Shown one piece after another: positions 14,146 to 25,936 of a DNA stretch of 32,504 nt (its first letter is position 1; every line of letters starts with the position of its first letter). The stretch covers positions 1 to 32,504 of the forward strand of contig JAIYDS010000029.1 of assembly GCA_027487385.1 (NCBI GenBank), given 5' to 3'. The notes beneath the pieces were generated by a model that saw only the letters and a program-made list of their open reading frames with translations, made no database searches and was not told where the DNA came from. Both the position numbers and the translations under genes were made by a program. The DNA comes from Acetobacteraceae bacterium. GTDB lineage: Bacteria > Pseudomonadota > Alphaproteobacteria > Acetobacterales > Acetobacteraceae.

Positions 14146-16446
14146 TCAGAAGCGCCCGGCCACCCTGACCATCCCGCGGTGCGCCGTGAAGCCATCGGTG
14201 CGCTGGTAGTAGTCATACACGGCTTCGACCGACCAGATCCGCGTGGCGCAATCGCAGGACAGCAAGGTGATCCCCGCGCCGATATTCAGCGTATCCCGCG
14301 TCGCGCTGAAGCCGGGCGTGGTGAAGCTCGCCGCCCCCGGTACCTGCAATGAGGCGGTCTGCGTCATGTTCGGGTTCGCGAATTGGTGCAGCCAGCGCGC
14401 ATGCACTTCCGGCCTGAAGATCACGTCCCCCCGGCTGAAGGGGCGCGCCACCTTCACGCCCAGGCCGGATTCCAGGAAGTCATACCCGCGCGAGGCGATG
14501 TTCAGGTTCAGGTCGCCCGCCCCGCTCTCCTGGAAGCTGCCCAGATTCACGCGGGAATACTGGAGCGAGGCCATCGGCGTGATCCGCCAATCCTGTGCCT
14601 GGAGGTGATATCCCGTGGCGCCATGGAGCGTGTAATCCTGCCCCATCGCGTCCGAGCGCGCCTGACGGCTGACGCCCGGGTAACTGATGTTGCGCGTGTC
14701 GCTGTGGTCATGCAGCCCGATGGAAGCCGCCCCATGCAGGTACCAGGGCCCCCGCTCATGCCCGAGATAGACGGTTCCGACATAGGACTGGATATCCGTC
14801 TGCGAATTGAAGACGCGCCCGTTGATGTCGGTGCGCCCCACGCCGAAGGCGATGCCCGCGCGCGTATTGGGGCTGACCTGCGTGTCATAGCCGATCATCA
14901 GGCCATAGGCGCTGGCGGTGTAGCCGACGAAGCTTTGCCGTGAATCCTGGCTTGCGGAATAGCCGAAGCCATTGATCCAGGCCCCGTTGCGACGGGGATT
15001 GCCGCGGCAGGCCTGCGTCTCCGTCTCGGACTGGGCCGGCTGCTCGCAGAGGATGTTCTCCAGCCGCGGCGACCAGAGCGCCTGGTATTGCCGGGTGCCC
15101 TCGAACACCACGAGGGGCGCGGCGAGGTTGGAGGCGGAAGGCGCCAGCTGGGTGACGGCGCTGACGACCGCGATGGGGTCGCTCAGCGCGTTGATCGGCG
15201 CCAGCACCGACACCAGATCCGGGCGGTTCACCACCAGGATATTGCCGCCGGCCGGTGTTGCGACCCCAACCGGAACCGGCACGATGGTGACCGCCGCGGG
15301 CAGGATGGCGGGGATCACCACGGCGGCGATGGGCGTGGTGGGCGGCAACACGATGTCGGGCGGCGGAGCGACCGGCACCAGCAACGGCACTCGTGTGGTC
15401 ACGATGCTCACCAGCCCGGCCGAGGTCCCGGCCAGCGGAACGGCGGCGAAGGTATAGAGCGGATTGGTCGGGCTCTGGATCGTGACGGCCACGGTGCTGC
15501 CATCGGTGCCGCTCTGCACGGTGCCCGCGCGCGTCTGGATGATGTTGAACTGCGTGCCGACCGTCAGCAGCGTGGTGGGCGGCACCAGCACATTCACGGT
15601 GAGCGAGGGGCCGAGATTGGTGGCGCCAACCGGCCGGATATTGCCGAAGACCGAGGAACTGGCCAGCGTCGTGTTCACCACGCCGCCCGGCCCGCCATTC
15701 GCCAGCGTCAGCGCGCCGCCCACATTCAGCGTGTTGGTGCCGAGCGAGAAGTCATGGGCATTCGCCGCGCCGCTGATGGTGGCGGTGACGCCCGCCGCAT
15801 CGTTGCCGCCCGTGACATTGATCGAACGTAGTCCGACCGCCCCGCCCACCGCACCATCCAGCACGCTGCCGCCGGCCATGCTCAGCGTGCCGGTATTCGC
15901 CCCGGCCGTGGTGGTGAGGGCGCCGATCAGCGTGGTGTTGGTGGACAGGCGGATCAGCCCGTCCGCGGCGAAATTGGTGGCCACGATATTGGTGTTGCCG
16001 CTGTTGAAATTCACCGCGCCGCCGCCGGTCACGTCAAGGGTCGTCGCATGGACCGGCCCCATGAAATGGACCGCGGTGCCCGTGTTGCCGCCGCGGATGT
16101 TCAGCAGGAAGGGACCGCCTGGCTGCGTGACGCCGATGGCGCCGAAAACGGTGGAGCCACTATTGAAGACAATGTTGCCCTGGCTGGACGCCGCGGTGGA
16201 CACCGCCGTGAAGCCCGCGATCACCGGGTTGTTCAGGGTGAAGATGTCGGTTGCCGGACCGCCGGGGACTCCGACGCTGAGCGTGCCCGTATTGGCCGAG
16301 GCTGACAGATCCACCCCGCCCAGCTCGCCGGTCGCATTCAGCGGAATCACGCCGGGGCCGATCGCCGTCTGGCGCTGCGCCAGCGCGATGGGCGCCACGC
16401 TGCTCAGGAGAGCCACGATGGCTGGAAGATAGAGCACTCGGTTCAT
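14146..16446 (-). CDS. Autotransporter domain-containing outer-membrane protein
   Basis: A 766-residue type V secretion protein. A signal peptide (MNRVLYLPAIVALLSSVAPIALA, 1-23) is followed by a Gly/Asn/Thr/Val-rich passenger (about 24-370) with short repeats such as 'NTGTLSV', 'NTGTLSM' and 'GGNTGTAV', as in beta-helical adhesins. A Pro/Val/Ile-rich linker (about 375-440) leads to a roughly 270-residue beta barrel (from about NGAWINGFGY) that ends VRVAGRF with the terminal Phe used for outer-membrane insertion. GAGG lies about 9 bases before the ATG at 16446. No protease or lipase motif was seen in the passenger. Two cysteine pairs, one near the barrel entry (ENILCEQ...TQACRG) and SCDCA in the barrel, are unusual. 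The downstream end converges on the VWA gene. Confidence 0.9.
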   Translation of the reverse strand: MNRVLYLPAIVALLSSVAPIALAQRQTAIGPGVIPLNATGELGGVDLSASANTGTLSVGVPGGPATDIFTLNNPVIAGFTAVSTAASSQGNIVFNSGSTVFGAIGVTQPGGPFLLNIRGGNTGTAVHFMGPVHATTLDVTGGGAVNFNSGNTNIVATNFAADGLIRLSTNTTLIGALTTTAGANTGTLSMAGGSVLDGAVGGAVGLRSINVTGGNDAAGVTATISGAANAHDFSLGTNTLNVGGALTLANGGPGGVVNTTLASSSVFGNIRPVGATNLGPSLTVNVLVPPTTLLTVGTQFNIIQTRAGTVQSGTDGSTVAVTIQSPTNPLYTFAAVPLAGTSAGLVSIVTTRVPLLVPVAPPPDIVLPPTTPIAAVVIPAILPAAVTIVPVPVGVATPAGGNILVVNRPDLVSVLAPINALSDPIAVVSAVTQLAPSASNLAAPLVVFEGTRQYQALWSPRLENILCEQPAQSETETQACRGNPRRNGAWINGFGYSASQDSRQSFVGYTASAYGLMIGYDTQVSPNTRAGIAFGVGRTDINGRVFNSQTDIQSYVGTVYLGHERGPWYLHGAASIGLHDHSDTRNISYPGVSRQARSDAMGQDYTLHGATGYHLQAQDWRITPMASLQYSRVNLGSFQESGAGDLNLNIASRGYDFLESGLGVKVARPFSRGDVIFRPEVHARWLHQFANPNMTQTASLQVPGAASFTTPGFSATRDTLNIGAGITLLSCDCATRIWSVEAVYDYYQRTDGFTAHRGMVRVAGRF

Positions 16447-16697
16447 GTCGCATGTCCTCGGATCGTGGCTCGGTTCGGCGGGTCGCGGCCCCGGGCTCGG
16501 GGGCCTGGGGCCGGCGCAAATCCGCCGGGCCCCGTCAACCAGAACGTTCACGCGGCGCGTTGGTTGCGATGGCGAACGGGAATTTTTCTCGTTGCTCGCG
16601 CCCTGGCGCGGGCTTGGCCCCAAGGGTCGTGATGCCGGGCCTCGACGGCATGGCCCCGGCGCTGCGATAAGCCGGGCGCAACCTCTCCCGGCCTCCC
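16447..16697. promoter_or_regulatory. Divergent autotransporter/ABC-F intergenic region
   Basis: These 251 bases separate two divergent genes and should hold both promoters. On the minus strand TTGACG occurs near 16540 and could be a -35 box for the autotransporter, but I see no matching -10. No strong hairpin or gene was found. Confidence 0.25.
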
Positions 16698-18317
<1,620 letters not shown>

Positions 18318-18351
18318 TTCCCCGCCGCCGCCGCCCGCGCTAAACAACCCC

Positions 18352-18852
18352 ATGCGATTCATCGGCCTTGCGGGATGGAGCGGCGCGGGCAAGACCACGC
18401 TCCTCACCCGCCTCATTCCGGAGCTGCGGCGGCGGGGCCTCAGCGTCTCCACGCTCAAGCACGCGCATCACGCCTTTGACGTGGACACGCCTGGCAAGGA
18501 TTCCTGGGAGCATCGCGCCGCCGGCGCCGCCCAGGTGCTGGTCGCCTCCGCCAAGCGCTGGGCGCTGATGACCGAGCACCGGGACGCGCCGGAACCCGGC
18601 CTGCGCGAGTTGCTGGCGCAGCTCAACCCGGTGGACCTTGTCGTCATCGAGGGCTTCAAGCGCGAGGCGCATCCCAAGATCGAGGTGCACCGCGCCGCCA
18701 ATGGCAAGCCCTGGCTGCATCCCGAGGATGCGCGCATCGGCGCCGTGGCGAGCGATGTGGCGCCGCCGGCCGGCGCGCCGCCCTGGGTCGCGCTGGACGA
18801 TATCCCGGCCATCGCCGATGCGGCGCTGCGCCTGGCCGTGGCGCAGGTCTAG
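18352..18852 (+). CDS. mobB: Molybdopterin-guanine dinucleotide biosynthesis protein MobB
   Basis: A 166-residue GTP-binding protein that assists MobA in attaching GMP to molybdopterin. The N-terminal P-loop GWSGAGKTT (8-16) follows a short strand. 'STLKHAHHAFDVDTPGKDSWEHRAAGA' (about 43-69) is the MobB signature, and 'VDLVVIEGFKREAHPKIEVHR' provides the Walker B-like segment. Length is normal. It is 34 bases after the ABC-F gene and its stop is 3 bases before moeA, so mobB-moeA are cotranscribed. No mobA is present in the window. Confidence 0.94.
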   Translation: MRFIGLAGWSGAGKTTLLTRLIPELRRRGLSVSTLKHAHHAFDVDTPGKDSWEHRAAGAAQVLVASAKRWALMTEHRDAPEPGLRELLAQLNPVDLVVIEGFKREAHPKIEVHRAANGKPWLHPEDARIGAVASDVAPPAGAPPWVALDDIPAIADAALRLAVAQV

Positions 18853-18855
18853 CCC

Positions 18856-20100
18856 ATGGCGCAGCTCTCGGATGATTGCTTCGCCTTTGGCGGCCCGCTG
18901 CTCTCGGTGGAGGCCGCGCAGGCGCTGATCCTGGAGCGCGTGGCGCCACTCGGCGGCGAGGAGGCCGTACCGCTCGCCGCGGCCCTGGGCCGCAGCCTGG
19001 CCCACCCGCTGGTGGCCGCGACGCCCTTGCCACCCTTCTTCAACTCGGCGGTGGATGGCTATGCCTTCCGCCATGCCGACCTCTCGCCCGGCGAAACGCG
19101 GCTGACCCTGGCCGGGCGCATCGCGGCGGGCGCGACCGGCGCCGCCCTGGCCCCCGGCACCGCGGCGCGCATCTTCACCGGCGCGCCCATGCCGCCCGGC
19201 GCCGATACGGTGATGATGCAGGAGGATGCGCGGCTGGAGGGCGATGCCCTGCTGCTGCCCCCCGGCCTCAAGCGCGGCGCGAATGCCCGCCCCGCCGGCG
19301 AGGATGTGCCCGCGGGCAGCGAGGCACTGCCGGAGGGCCGCCGCCTGCGCGCGCCCGAGATCGGCCTGGCCGCGGCGCTGGGCTTCGCCACGGTGCCGGT
19401 GCGGCCGCTGCTGCGCGTTGGCGTGTTTTCCACGGGTGATGAACTGGCCTCGCCCGGTGCGGCGCTTGGCACGGCGCAGACCTTCGACAGCAATCGCTTC
19501 ACCCTGATGGCGCTGCTGGCGCGACTGCCCGTCACCGTCACCGATCTCGGCATCCTGCCCGATGACGCGGCCGCGACCGCGCGCGCCCTGCACGCCGCCA
19601 GCGCCACGCAGGATCTGCTGGTTACCTCGGGCGGCGTTTCCACCGGCGAGGAAGACCATGTCCGCGCCGCGATCGAGGGCGCCGGCAAGCTCGTCTTCTG
19701 GCGCCTGGCCGTGAAGCCGGGGCGGCCGGCGGCGATGGGGGTGGTGAATGGCGTGCCCATGGTGGGGCTGCCGGGCAATCCGGTGGCCGCCGTGGTCACC
19801 TTCCTGCATCTGGTGCGGCCGCTGGTGCTCCGCCTGGCCGGCGCCGCGCCCGAGGCGCTGCTGCGCATCCCGGCGCTGGGCCAATTCGACTACCGCAAGA
19901 AGCTGGGCCGCCGCGAATATGTGCGCGTCACCCTGCGCGAGACGTCCGAGGGCCTGCTGGCCGAGAAATTCCCGCGCGAGGGGGCCGGGCTGCTGACCTC
20001 GCTCACCCAATCCCAGGGCTTTGCCGAGCTGGAGGAGGGGGTGACGGCGCTCTCTCCGGGCGCGCCGATCCGCATCCTCCCCTTCGCCGCGATCTTCTGA
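18856..20100 (+). CDS. moeA: Molybdopterin molybdenumtransferase MoeA
   Basis: MoeA inserts molybdate into adenylated molybdopterin. The 414-residue protein has the expected blocks: PLPPFFNSAVDGYAFRHADL (about 56-75), IFTGAPMPPGADTVMMQED (domain II/III), 'RVGVFSTGDELASPGA', 'DSNRFTLMALL', 'LLVTSGGVSTGEEDHVRAA' (MPT-binding domain) and 'GLPGNPVAAVVTFLHLVRPLVL'. Domain IV at the C-terminus carries 'KLGRREYVRVTL'. The length is standard. It follows mobB by 3 bases. The following crotonase gene starts 33 bases later and could be in the same transcript. Confidence 0.96.
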   Translation: MAQLSDDCFAFGGPLLSVEAAQALILERVAPLGGEEAVPLAAALGRSLAHPLVAATPLPPFFNSAVDGYAFRHADLSPGETRLTLAGRIAAGATGAALAPGTAARIFTGAPMPPGADTVMMQEDARLEGDALLLPPGLKRGANARPAGEDVPAGSEALPEGRRLRAPEIGLAAALGFATVPVRPLLRVGVFSTGDELASPGAALGTAQTFDSNRFTLMALLARLPVTVTDLGILPDDAAATARALHAASATQDLLVTSGGVSTGEEDHVRAAIEGAGKLVFWRLAVKPGRPAAMGVVNGVPMVGLPGNPVAAVVTFLHLVRPLVLRLAGAAPEALLRIPALGQFDYRKKLGRREYVRVTLRETSEGLLAEKFPREGAGLLTSLTQSQGFAELEEGVTALSPGAPIRILPFAAIF

Positions 20101-20132
20101 TCTAATCTGCCCCAACACGAAGGGGAAACGCC

Positions 20133-20885
20133 ATGACCGAACATGTCCTGATCGAGCGCCACGGCGCCATCCTCACCATCCGCCTGAACCGGCCGGAAAA
20201 GAAGAACGCGCTGACGCGGGCCATGTATCTCGCCATGGCGGATGGGCTGCGCCAGGCCGCGACGGATGACGCGGTGCATGTCGTGCTGCTGGCCGGCGGC
20301 GCCGATTTCACCGCCGGCAATGACATCGCCGATTTCGCCAAGGCCGGCGAGCGCGACCCCAAGGATCCCGGCGCCGCCTTCGACTTCCTGGAGGCCATCC
20401 TCGCCTTCGAAAAGCCCGTTGTGGCGGCAGTGCGCGGCAATGCGGTGGGCATCGGCACCACCATGCTGCTGCATTGCGACGTGGTGGTGGCGAGCGAGAC
20501 GGCCCGCCTGATGATGCCCTTCACCCGCCTGGCGCTTTGCCCCGAGGCCGGTTCCTCGCTGCTCATGCCCGCGCGCGTCGGGCCGGCTGTCGCCAATTGG
20601 TGGCTGCTGGCCAGCGCCGGCTTCAGCGGCGCGGATGCGGCGGCTGCGGGCCTCGCCACCCGCGCCGTGGCGGATGATGAGGTGGAGGCGACGGCGGCGC
20701 AGATGGCCGCCACCCTCGCCGCCCTGCCGCCTGGCTCGGTGCAGGCCTCGAAGCGCCTGATCCGGGCGCCGCAGATGGAGGCGGTGAAGGCGGCGATGGC
20801 GGCGGAGCGTGTGACCTTCGGCGAGCGGCTGCGCAGCCCCGAGGCGCAGGCGGCCTTTGCGGGGTTTCTCAAAAAGGCGGGATAA
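20133..20885 (+). CDS. Enoyl-CoA hydratase/isomerase family protein
   Basis: A 250-residue crotonase-fold enzyme acting on acyl-CoA. The two oxyanion-hole segments are present: GGADFTAGNDIADF (about 50-63) and RGNAVGIGTTMLLHCDV (about 97-113). At the catalytic position, 'MPFTRLALCPEAGSSLL' lacks the first glutamate of true hydratases but keeps a Glu in PEAGSS. This is the pattern of Delta3,Delta2-enoyl-CoA isomerases (ECI2-like, 'PF..LG.SPEG.SS'). Isomerase activity is therefore at least as likely as hydratase. A good Shine-Dalgarno (AAGGGGAAA) precedes the ATG. No other beta-oxidation gene is nearby. Confidence 0.9.
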   Translation: MTEHVLIERHGAILTIRLNRPEKKNALTRAMYLAMADGLRQAATDDAVHVVLLAGGADFTAGNDIADFAKAGERDPKDPGAAFDFLEAILAFEKPVVAAVRGNAVGIGTTMLLHCDVVVASETARLMMPFTRLALCPEAGSSLLMPARVGPAVANWWLLASAGFSGADAAAAGLATRAVADDEVEATAAQMAATLAALPPGSVQASKRLIRAPQMEAVKAAMAAERVTFGERLRSPEAQAAFAGFLKKAG

Positions 20886-20894
20886 AGGGGAAAA

Positions 20895-21021
20895 GGGCCT
20901 CCGGCGGCTGGGGCCGAAAGGCCCCAGACCCCTGAACTTGGGCCGGCGCCCGACCTCGGAGGTTGGGCGCTGCCCCCATTTTTGGGGTCTGGGGCCTTTC
21001 GGCCCCAGCCGCCGGAGGCCT
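20895..21021. repeat. Long GC-rich palindrome, copy 3 (38-bp arms, probable bidirectional terminator)
   Basis: The longest copy. Arms 20895-20932 and 20984-21021 are complementary over 38 bases with only the last pair mismatched; the GAAA of the left arm faces TTTC in the right. The central loop holds another hairpin, GCGCCCGACC / GGTTGGGCGC (about 20946-20971). GGGGAAAA precedes and TGTTTTTTCC follows. It separates the converging crotonase and tonB genes, which is the ideal place for a two-way terminator. Confidence 0.88.
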
Positions 21022-21041
21022 GTTTTTTCCTTTTCTTGACC

Positions 21042-22040
21042 TCACTGCAACCGGAAATGGATCGAAGTCCGGATCGTCCCCGGCACCGCCTCGCCATCCC
21101 GCATCGCCGGGCGGAAGCGCCATTCCAGGACGGCGCGCCGCGCCGCCGCGTCCAGCATGGGCGAGCCTGAGCTGCGCGCCACACTCGCCGTGATCACGCG
21201 CCCATCGGTGCCGACCGACAATTCCAGCCCCACCGTTCCCTGTTCGCCGCGCAGCCGGGCGGCCTCGGGATAGACGGGTGCGGCGTTCTGGTAGCGCTGA
21301 TCGGGGCCTGGCGGCACCACGGCGCCCGTGGCGCGCCCGACGCCAGCGGCCTGCTGCGCGCCGCTTTCCTCGCCGGGGCGGCTTGCCTCGGCCGGGGCCG
21401 GGCTGCGCGCGGCCGGGCGCGGCGGTGGCGCGGGACGCGGGCGCTGGGCCTGTTGGCGCGGCGGCTCGGCCGGCCGGGGTTCCGGCCGCGGCGGTTCGGG
21501 CGGCGGGGGCTCCGGCGTGGGCGGCGGCGGGTCCGCTGGGGGTGGCTCAGGCGGTGGCGGCTCAGGCGGCGGCGCGGCCAGGGCCAGCTGCGGCTCGCGC
21601 GGCGGTTCTGGGGGCGGCTCCACCGGCGGAGCGACGCGCAGATCGGGCCGCGGCAATTCCAGCGGCGGCAGGGCGAATGGTGTCACCGCGGGCGCGGGGG
21701 CAGGGGGCGGAGGCGGCGGGGGCGCCAGGGCCAGCATCGGGGGGGGCGGCGCCACGGGCGGCGGTGGCGGCGGGGGAGGGGCCTCGGCCACGGGGGGCGC
21801 CTCGGGCTCGGGCGGCGCGCCGGGCGGGGCGGGCGTCTCGGCCGCGCCGACGGCTTCACCCGATTCCTGGTCCCAGACGATCTCGACGCCTTGCTCGGGG
21901 GCCGCGTCGGGGCGCGGCTCGCGCTGCACCAGCCAGATCAGCCCGGCCAGCGCGGCGGTGTGCAGCAGGAGCGAGACAAGGGCCGCCAGTCCGAACCCGG
22001 CCCCTTCGGCCGGCGCGGGCCGGCGCAAGCCCGGAGTCAC
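21042..22040 (-). CDS. tonB: Energy transducer TonB
   Basis: TonB passes inner-membrane proton-motive energy (from ExbB-ExbD) to outer-membrane receptors. The 332-residue protein has an N-terminal membrane anchor (about 17-38, GLAALVSLLLHTAALAGLIWLV) and a very long Pro-rich periplasmic spacer (about 55-235, with runs of P and PEPP-type repeats). The C-terminal TonB domain (about 250-332) has YPEAARLRGEQGTVGLELSVG, 'ARSSGSPMLDAAARRAVLEWRFRPA' and ends IRTSIHFRLQ. The spacer is longer than in most TonB proteins. No exbB/exbD or TonB-dependent receptor is in the window. Its start overlaps the stop of the CDF transporter by 4 bases. Confidence 0.93.
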   Translation of the reverse strand: MTPGLRRPAPAEGAGFGLAALVSLLLHTAALAGLIWLVQREPRPDAAPEQGVEIVWDQESGEAVGAAETPAPPGAPPEPEAPPVAEAPPPPPPPPVAPPPPMLALAPPPPPPPAPAPAVTPFALPPLELPRPDLRVAPPVEPPPEPPREPQLALAAPPPEPPPPEPPPADPPPPTPEPPPPEPPRPEPRPAEPPRQQAQRPRPAPPPRPAARSPAPAEASRPGEESGAQQAAGVGRATGAVVPPGPDQRYQNAAPVYPEAARLRGEQGTVGLELSVGTDGRVITASVARSSGSPMLDAAARRAVLEWRFRPAMRDGEAVPGTIRTSIHFRLQ

Positions 22041-22924
22041 AGGACCAGCACCCCGCTATGCTTCGCCTTGTTGTCCGGCTCCACATGGATGGTGATGATG
22101 GCGCTGCCAAGCTCGGCCTTCAGCGCGGCTTCGACGCGGTCGCAGATGGCATGGGCCTCCACCACGCGCATCTCGCCGGGCACCACCAGGTGGAACTCGA
22201 TGAAGGTGGAGCGTCCCGCCTGGCGCGAGCGGATGTCATGCGCCTCGATCGCGCCCTCCGCCTCGGCCGCCACGGTGGCGCGGATGCGGGCGAGCAATTC
22301 GGGCGAAAGCGCCTCATCCATCAGACCGCCCACGCTTTCGCGCACCAGCCTGGCCCCGCTGAACAGGATGTTCACCGCCGTCAGCGCCGCCAGCAGCGGA
22401 TCGAGCCAGAGCAGGCCAGACGCAAGCGCCAGCGCCACGCCGACCAGCACGCCGATGGAGGTGATGACATCGGCCAGCAAATGCCGCGCATCGGCCAGCA
22501 GGGCCGGGGAGCGCAGGCGCTTGCCCTGCTTGAACAGCACGGCACACCAGGCGGCATTCACGGCCGTGGCGGCCATCGCCACGCCAAAGGCGATGAGCGA
22601 AAGCTCGGGCGTGTGCGGGTTGTTCCAGACCTGCCAGCATTCATGCAGGATGATGAAGGCCGCGACGAGGATCAGCGCGCCTTCCAGCACGGCGGAGAAA
22701 TACTCCGCCTTGTCGTGGCCATAAGGGTGGTTCGCATCGGCCGGCTGTGCGGCGTAATGCACCGCCACCAGCGCGGCCACGGCGGCCGCGACATTGACCA
22801 CGCTTTCCAGCGCATCGGCGAACAGGGCCACGCTGCCGGTCAGCCACCAGGCGACCAGTTTCATCGCCAGGACGGCGAGGGCGATGGCAACACTGCCTGC
22901 CGCGAGGGGCACGGCGCGGGTCAA
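22037..22924 (-). CDS. Cation diffusion facilitator (CDF) family transporter
   Basis: A 295-residue six-helix divalent-metal/proton antiporter. Conserved parts: SVALFADALESVVNV in TM2 (31-45), HPYGHDKAEYFSA (66-78), LLADARHLLADVITSIGVL in TM5 (142-160), and a C-terminal cytoplasmic domain with 'TFIEFHLVVPGEMRVVEAHAICDRVE' and 'ITIHVEP'. In TM5 the metal site is H148-x3-D152. In TM2 the usual H-or-D/D pair appears as E40-x3-N44, so the metal preference may differ from plain zinc exporters. It overlaps tonB by 4 bases and lies upstream in the same operon, an association compatible with metal homeostasis. The metal is not known. Confidence 0.92.
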   Translation of the reverse strand: MTRAVPLAAGSVAIALAVLAMKLVAWWLTGSVALFADALESVVNVAAAVAALVAVHYAAQPADANHPYGHDKAEYFSAVLEGALILVAAFIILHECWQVWNNPHTPELSLIAFGVAMAATAVNAAWCAVLFKQGKRLRSPALLADARHLLADVITSIGVLVGVALALASGLLWLDPLLAALTAVNILFSGARLVRESVGGLMDEALSPELLARIRATVAAEAEGAIEAHDIRSRQAGRSTFIEFHLVVPGEMRVVEAHAICDRVEAALKAELGSAIITIHVEPDNKAKHSGVLVL

Positions 22925-23057
22925 AACTCTTCCTCATCGCTGCGGCGTGAGGCCAAGCTCTAGCCCATTCCCGGCGGCCCGCGAAGCGGCGGGCCTGACA
23001 TGGAAGCTTCACGGAATCGCGGCCCCCCTGTCATGCACAGGGCGTAACCCGCCGGCC

Positions 23058-24189
<1,132 letters not shown>

Positions 24190-24197
<8 letters not shown>

Positions 24198-25080
24198 ACC
24201 CACCGCCAGCCGGCGTGGCGAGGCGCTGGGCGCCTGGCTGCTCACCCTTCCGGCCGCACTCTCCTTCGCGCTGCTGCTGCTGCTGCCCACGCTGGCGGCC
24301 ATCGCCATGGCCTTCACGGATTATGAGCTGGGGCTGATCCCGGTCTGGATCGGTCTCGAGAATTTCCGCGAGCTGCTGGAGGATCGCGGCTTTCGCCGCT
24401 CCTTCTTCAACACGATCATCTATGTCGGGCTGGTGGCGCCGCTCTCGGTCGGGTTGGGGCTGGCGCTGGCGCTGCTGATCGAGGCGGGCGCGCGCGGGCG
24501 GGTGTTTTTCCGTGCGGTGTTCTTCCTGCCCGTGGTCTCGCTCACCGTCGCCATGGCGGCGGCCTGGCAATATCTGCTGCACCCCACCATTGGCCCGGTG
24601 AACACGCTGCTGCGCCTGATCGGCGTGGCGGGCCCGGCCTGGCTGTCGAGTTCGGACACGGTGCTGGTCTCGCTGGCCGCCATCGGCATCTGGGAGAATG
24701 CCGGCTTCAACATGGTGCTCTTCATGGCGGGCCTCACCGCCATTCCGCGCGAGCTGCGCGAGGCGGCTTCGGTGGATGGCGCGCGCAGCGGCTGGTCGCG
24801 CTTCTGGCTGGTCACCTGGCCCCTGCTCGGCCCCACCACGCTCTTCGTCGTCACCATCACCATGATCCGCAGCATCCGTGTGTTTGACACGGTGGCGGTG
24901 CTGACGCGCGGCGGGCCGAACAAGGCGAGCGAGGTGCTGCTCTACACCATGTACACGGAAGGCTTCACCTTCCTGCGCCTGGGCTATTCCGCCGCGATCA
25001 CGCTGGTCTTCCTGGTGATCGTGCTCGGGCTGATGTGGCTGCAGACGCGGGTGCTGGATAGGCGGGTGCATTATGGATAA
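24190..25080 (+). CDS. ABC transporter permease (MalF/UgpA type)
   Basis: A 296-residue membrane protein with six predicted helices; the first is GAWLLTLPAALSFALLLLLPTLAAIAMA-like. The EAA loop that contacts the ATPase is present as REAASVDGARSGWSRFWLVTWPLLGPT. The family is the carbohydrate uptake (CUT1) group. The start is set at GTG 24190 (VREPTASRRGEALG), which overlaps the upstream stop by 8 bases; an in-frame ATG at 24151 would give 309 residues with a longer overlap. Confidence 0.93.
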
Positions 25081-25909
25081 CCGCCATTCCCTGCTCCGCG
25101 ACGCACCGCGTCTCGCGCTGCTCACCCTTTTCGGGCTCATCATCCTGGCGCCCTATATCTGGATGGTCTCGGCCTCGCTGAAGCCGACGGATGAGATCTT
25201 CCGGGCCAATCTGGCATTGATCCCCGAGCGCTTCGCGGCGGTCGAGAACTACGCCCGCGTCTTCGCCCAGGTGCCGGTCGGCCGCTATCTGCTGAATGGC
25301 GTGATCGTCTGCGGCGGGATCCTCTTCTTCCAGCTGCTCTTCGCCATCCCGGCCGGCTATGCGCTGGCCAAGCTGCGCTTTCCCGGGCGCGAATGGGTGT
25401 TTGGCGCCGTCATGCTCGGCCTGCTGGTGCCGCCGCATGTGCCGGCTTTGCCGCTCTACGCGGGCTTCGCCGCACTCGGCATGCTCAACACCTATGCCGC
25501 GCTGATCATCCCTTCCACCATCTCGGTCTTCGGCATCTTCCTGTTTCGCCAATTCTTCCGCTCGCTGCCGGATGACCTGATCCATGCGGCGCGGCTGGAT
25601 GGGATGAGCGAGGGCGCCATCGTCTGGCGCGTGGCCCTGCCCAACGCCTGGCCCGCCGCGACCGCCTTCGCGATCTTCAGCGTCGTCGCGCATTGGAATG
25701 ACCTCTTCTGGCCGCTCATCGTCGTCACCGGCACGGATTACGCGACCCCCGCCCTGGGCGTGCTGCACTTCCGCACCGAGGAAGCGGGCGACGATTTCGC
25801 CGCCCTCATGGCTGCCTGCGCGATCATGACGGCACCCCTCGTCCTCGCCTTCCTCGTCGCGCAGCGCCGCTTCGTCGAAGGCATCGCCACCACCGGCCTC
25901 AAGGGATGA
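25073..25909 (+). CDS. ABC transporter permease (MalG/UgpE type)
   Basis: A 278-residue inner-membrane protein, the second permease of the CUT1-type importer. First helix near LALLTLFGLIILAPYIWMVSASLKP; EAA loop IHAARLDGMSEGAIVWRVALPNAWPA (about 174-200); further helices around LLFAIPAGYALAKLRFPG and AFAIFSVVAHWNDLFWPLIV. 'WNDLFWPL' is characteristic of MalG-type permeases. It overlaps the first permease gene by 8 bases (ATGGATAA). Confidence 0.94.
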   Translation: MDNRHSLLRDAPRLALLTLFGLIILAPYIWMVSASLKPTDEIFRANLALIPERFAAVENYARVFAQVPVGRYLLNGVIVCGGILFFQLLFAIPAGYALAKLRFPGREWVFGAVMLGLLVPPHVPALPLYAGFAALGMLNTYAALIIPSTISVFGIFLFRQFFRSLPDDLIHAARLDGMSEGAIVWRVALPNAWPAATAFAIFSVVAHWNDLFWPLIVVTGTDYATPALGVLHFRTEEAGDDFAALMAACAIMTAPLVLAFLVAQRRFVEGIATTGLKG

Positions 25910-25936
25910 GGCCCCCACTCCATGGAGAACCCCAGC

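Noticed and set aside
16447..16623. Upstream extension of the autotransporter frame
   Set aside because: The signal peptide begins at 16446 and GAGG lies at the right distance; the extension is Arg/Pro-rich.
21278..22963. Long plus-strand frame over tonB and the CDF gene
   Set aside because: It arises from the Pro-rich coding of tonB read in reverse (Gly/Arg/Ala-rich) and has no domain features.
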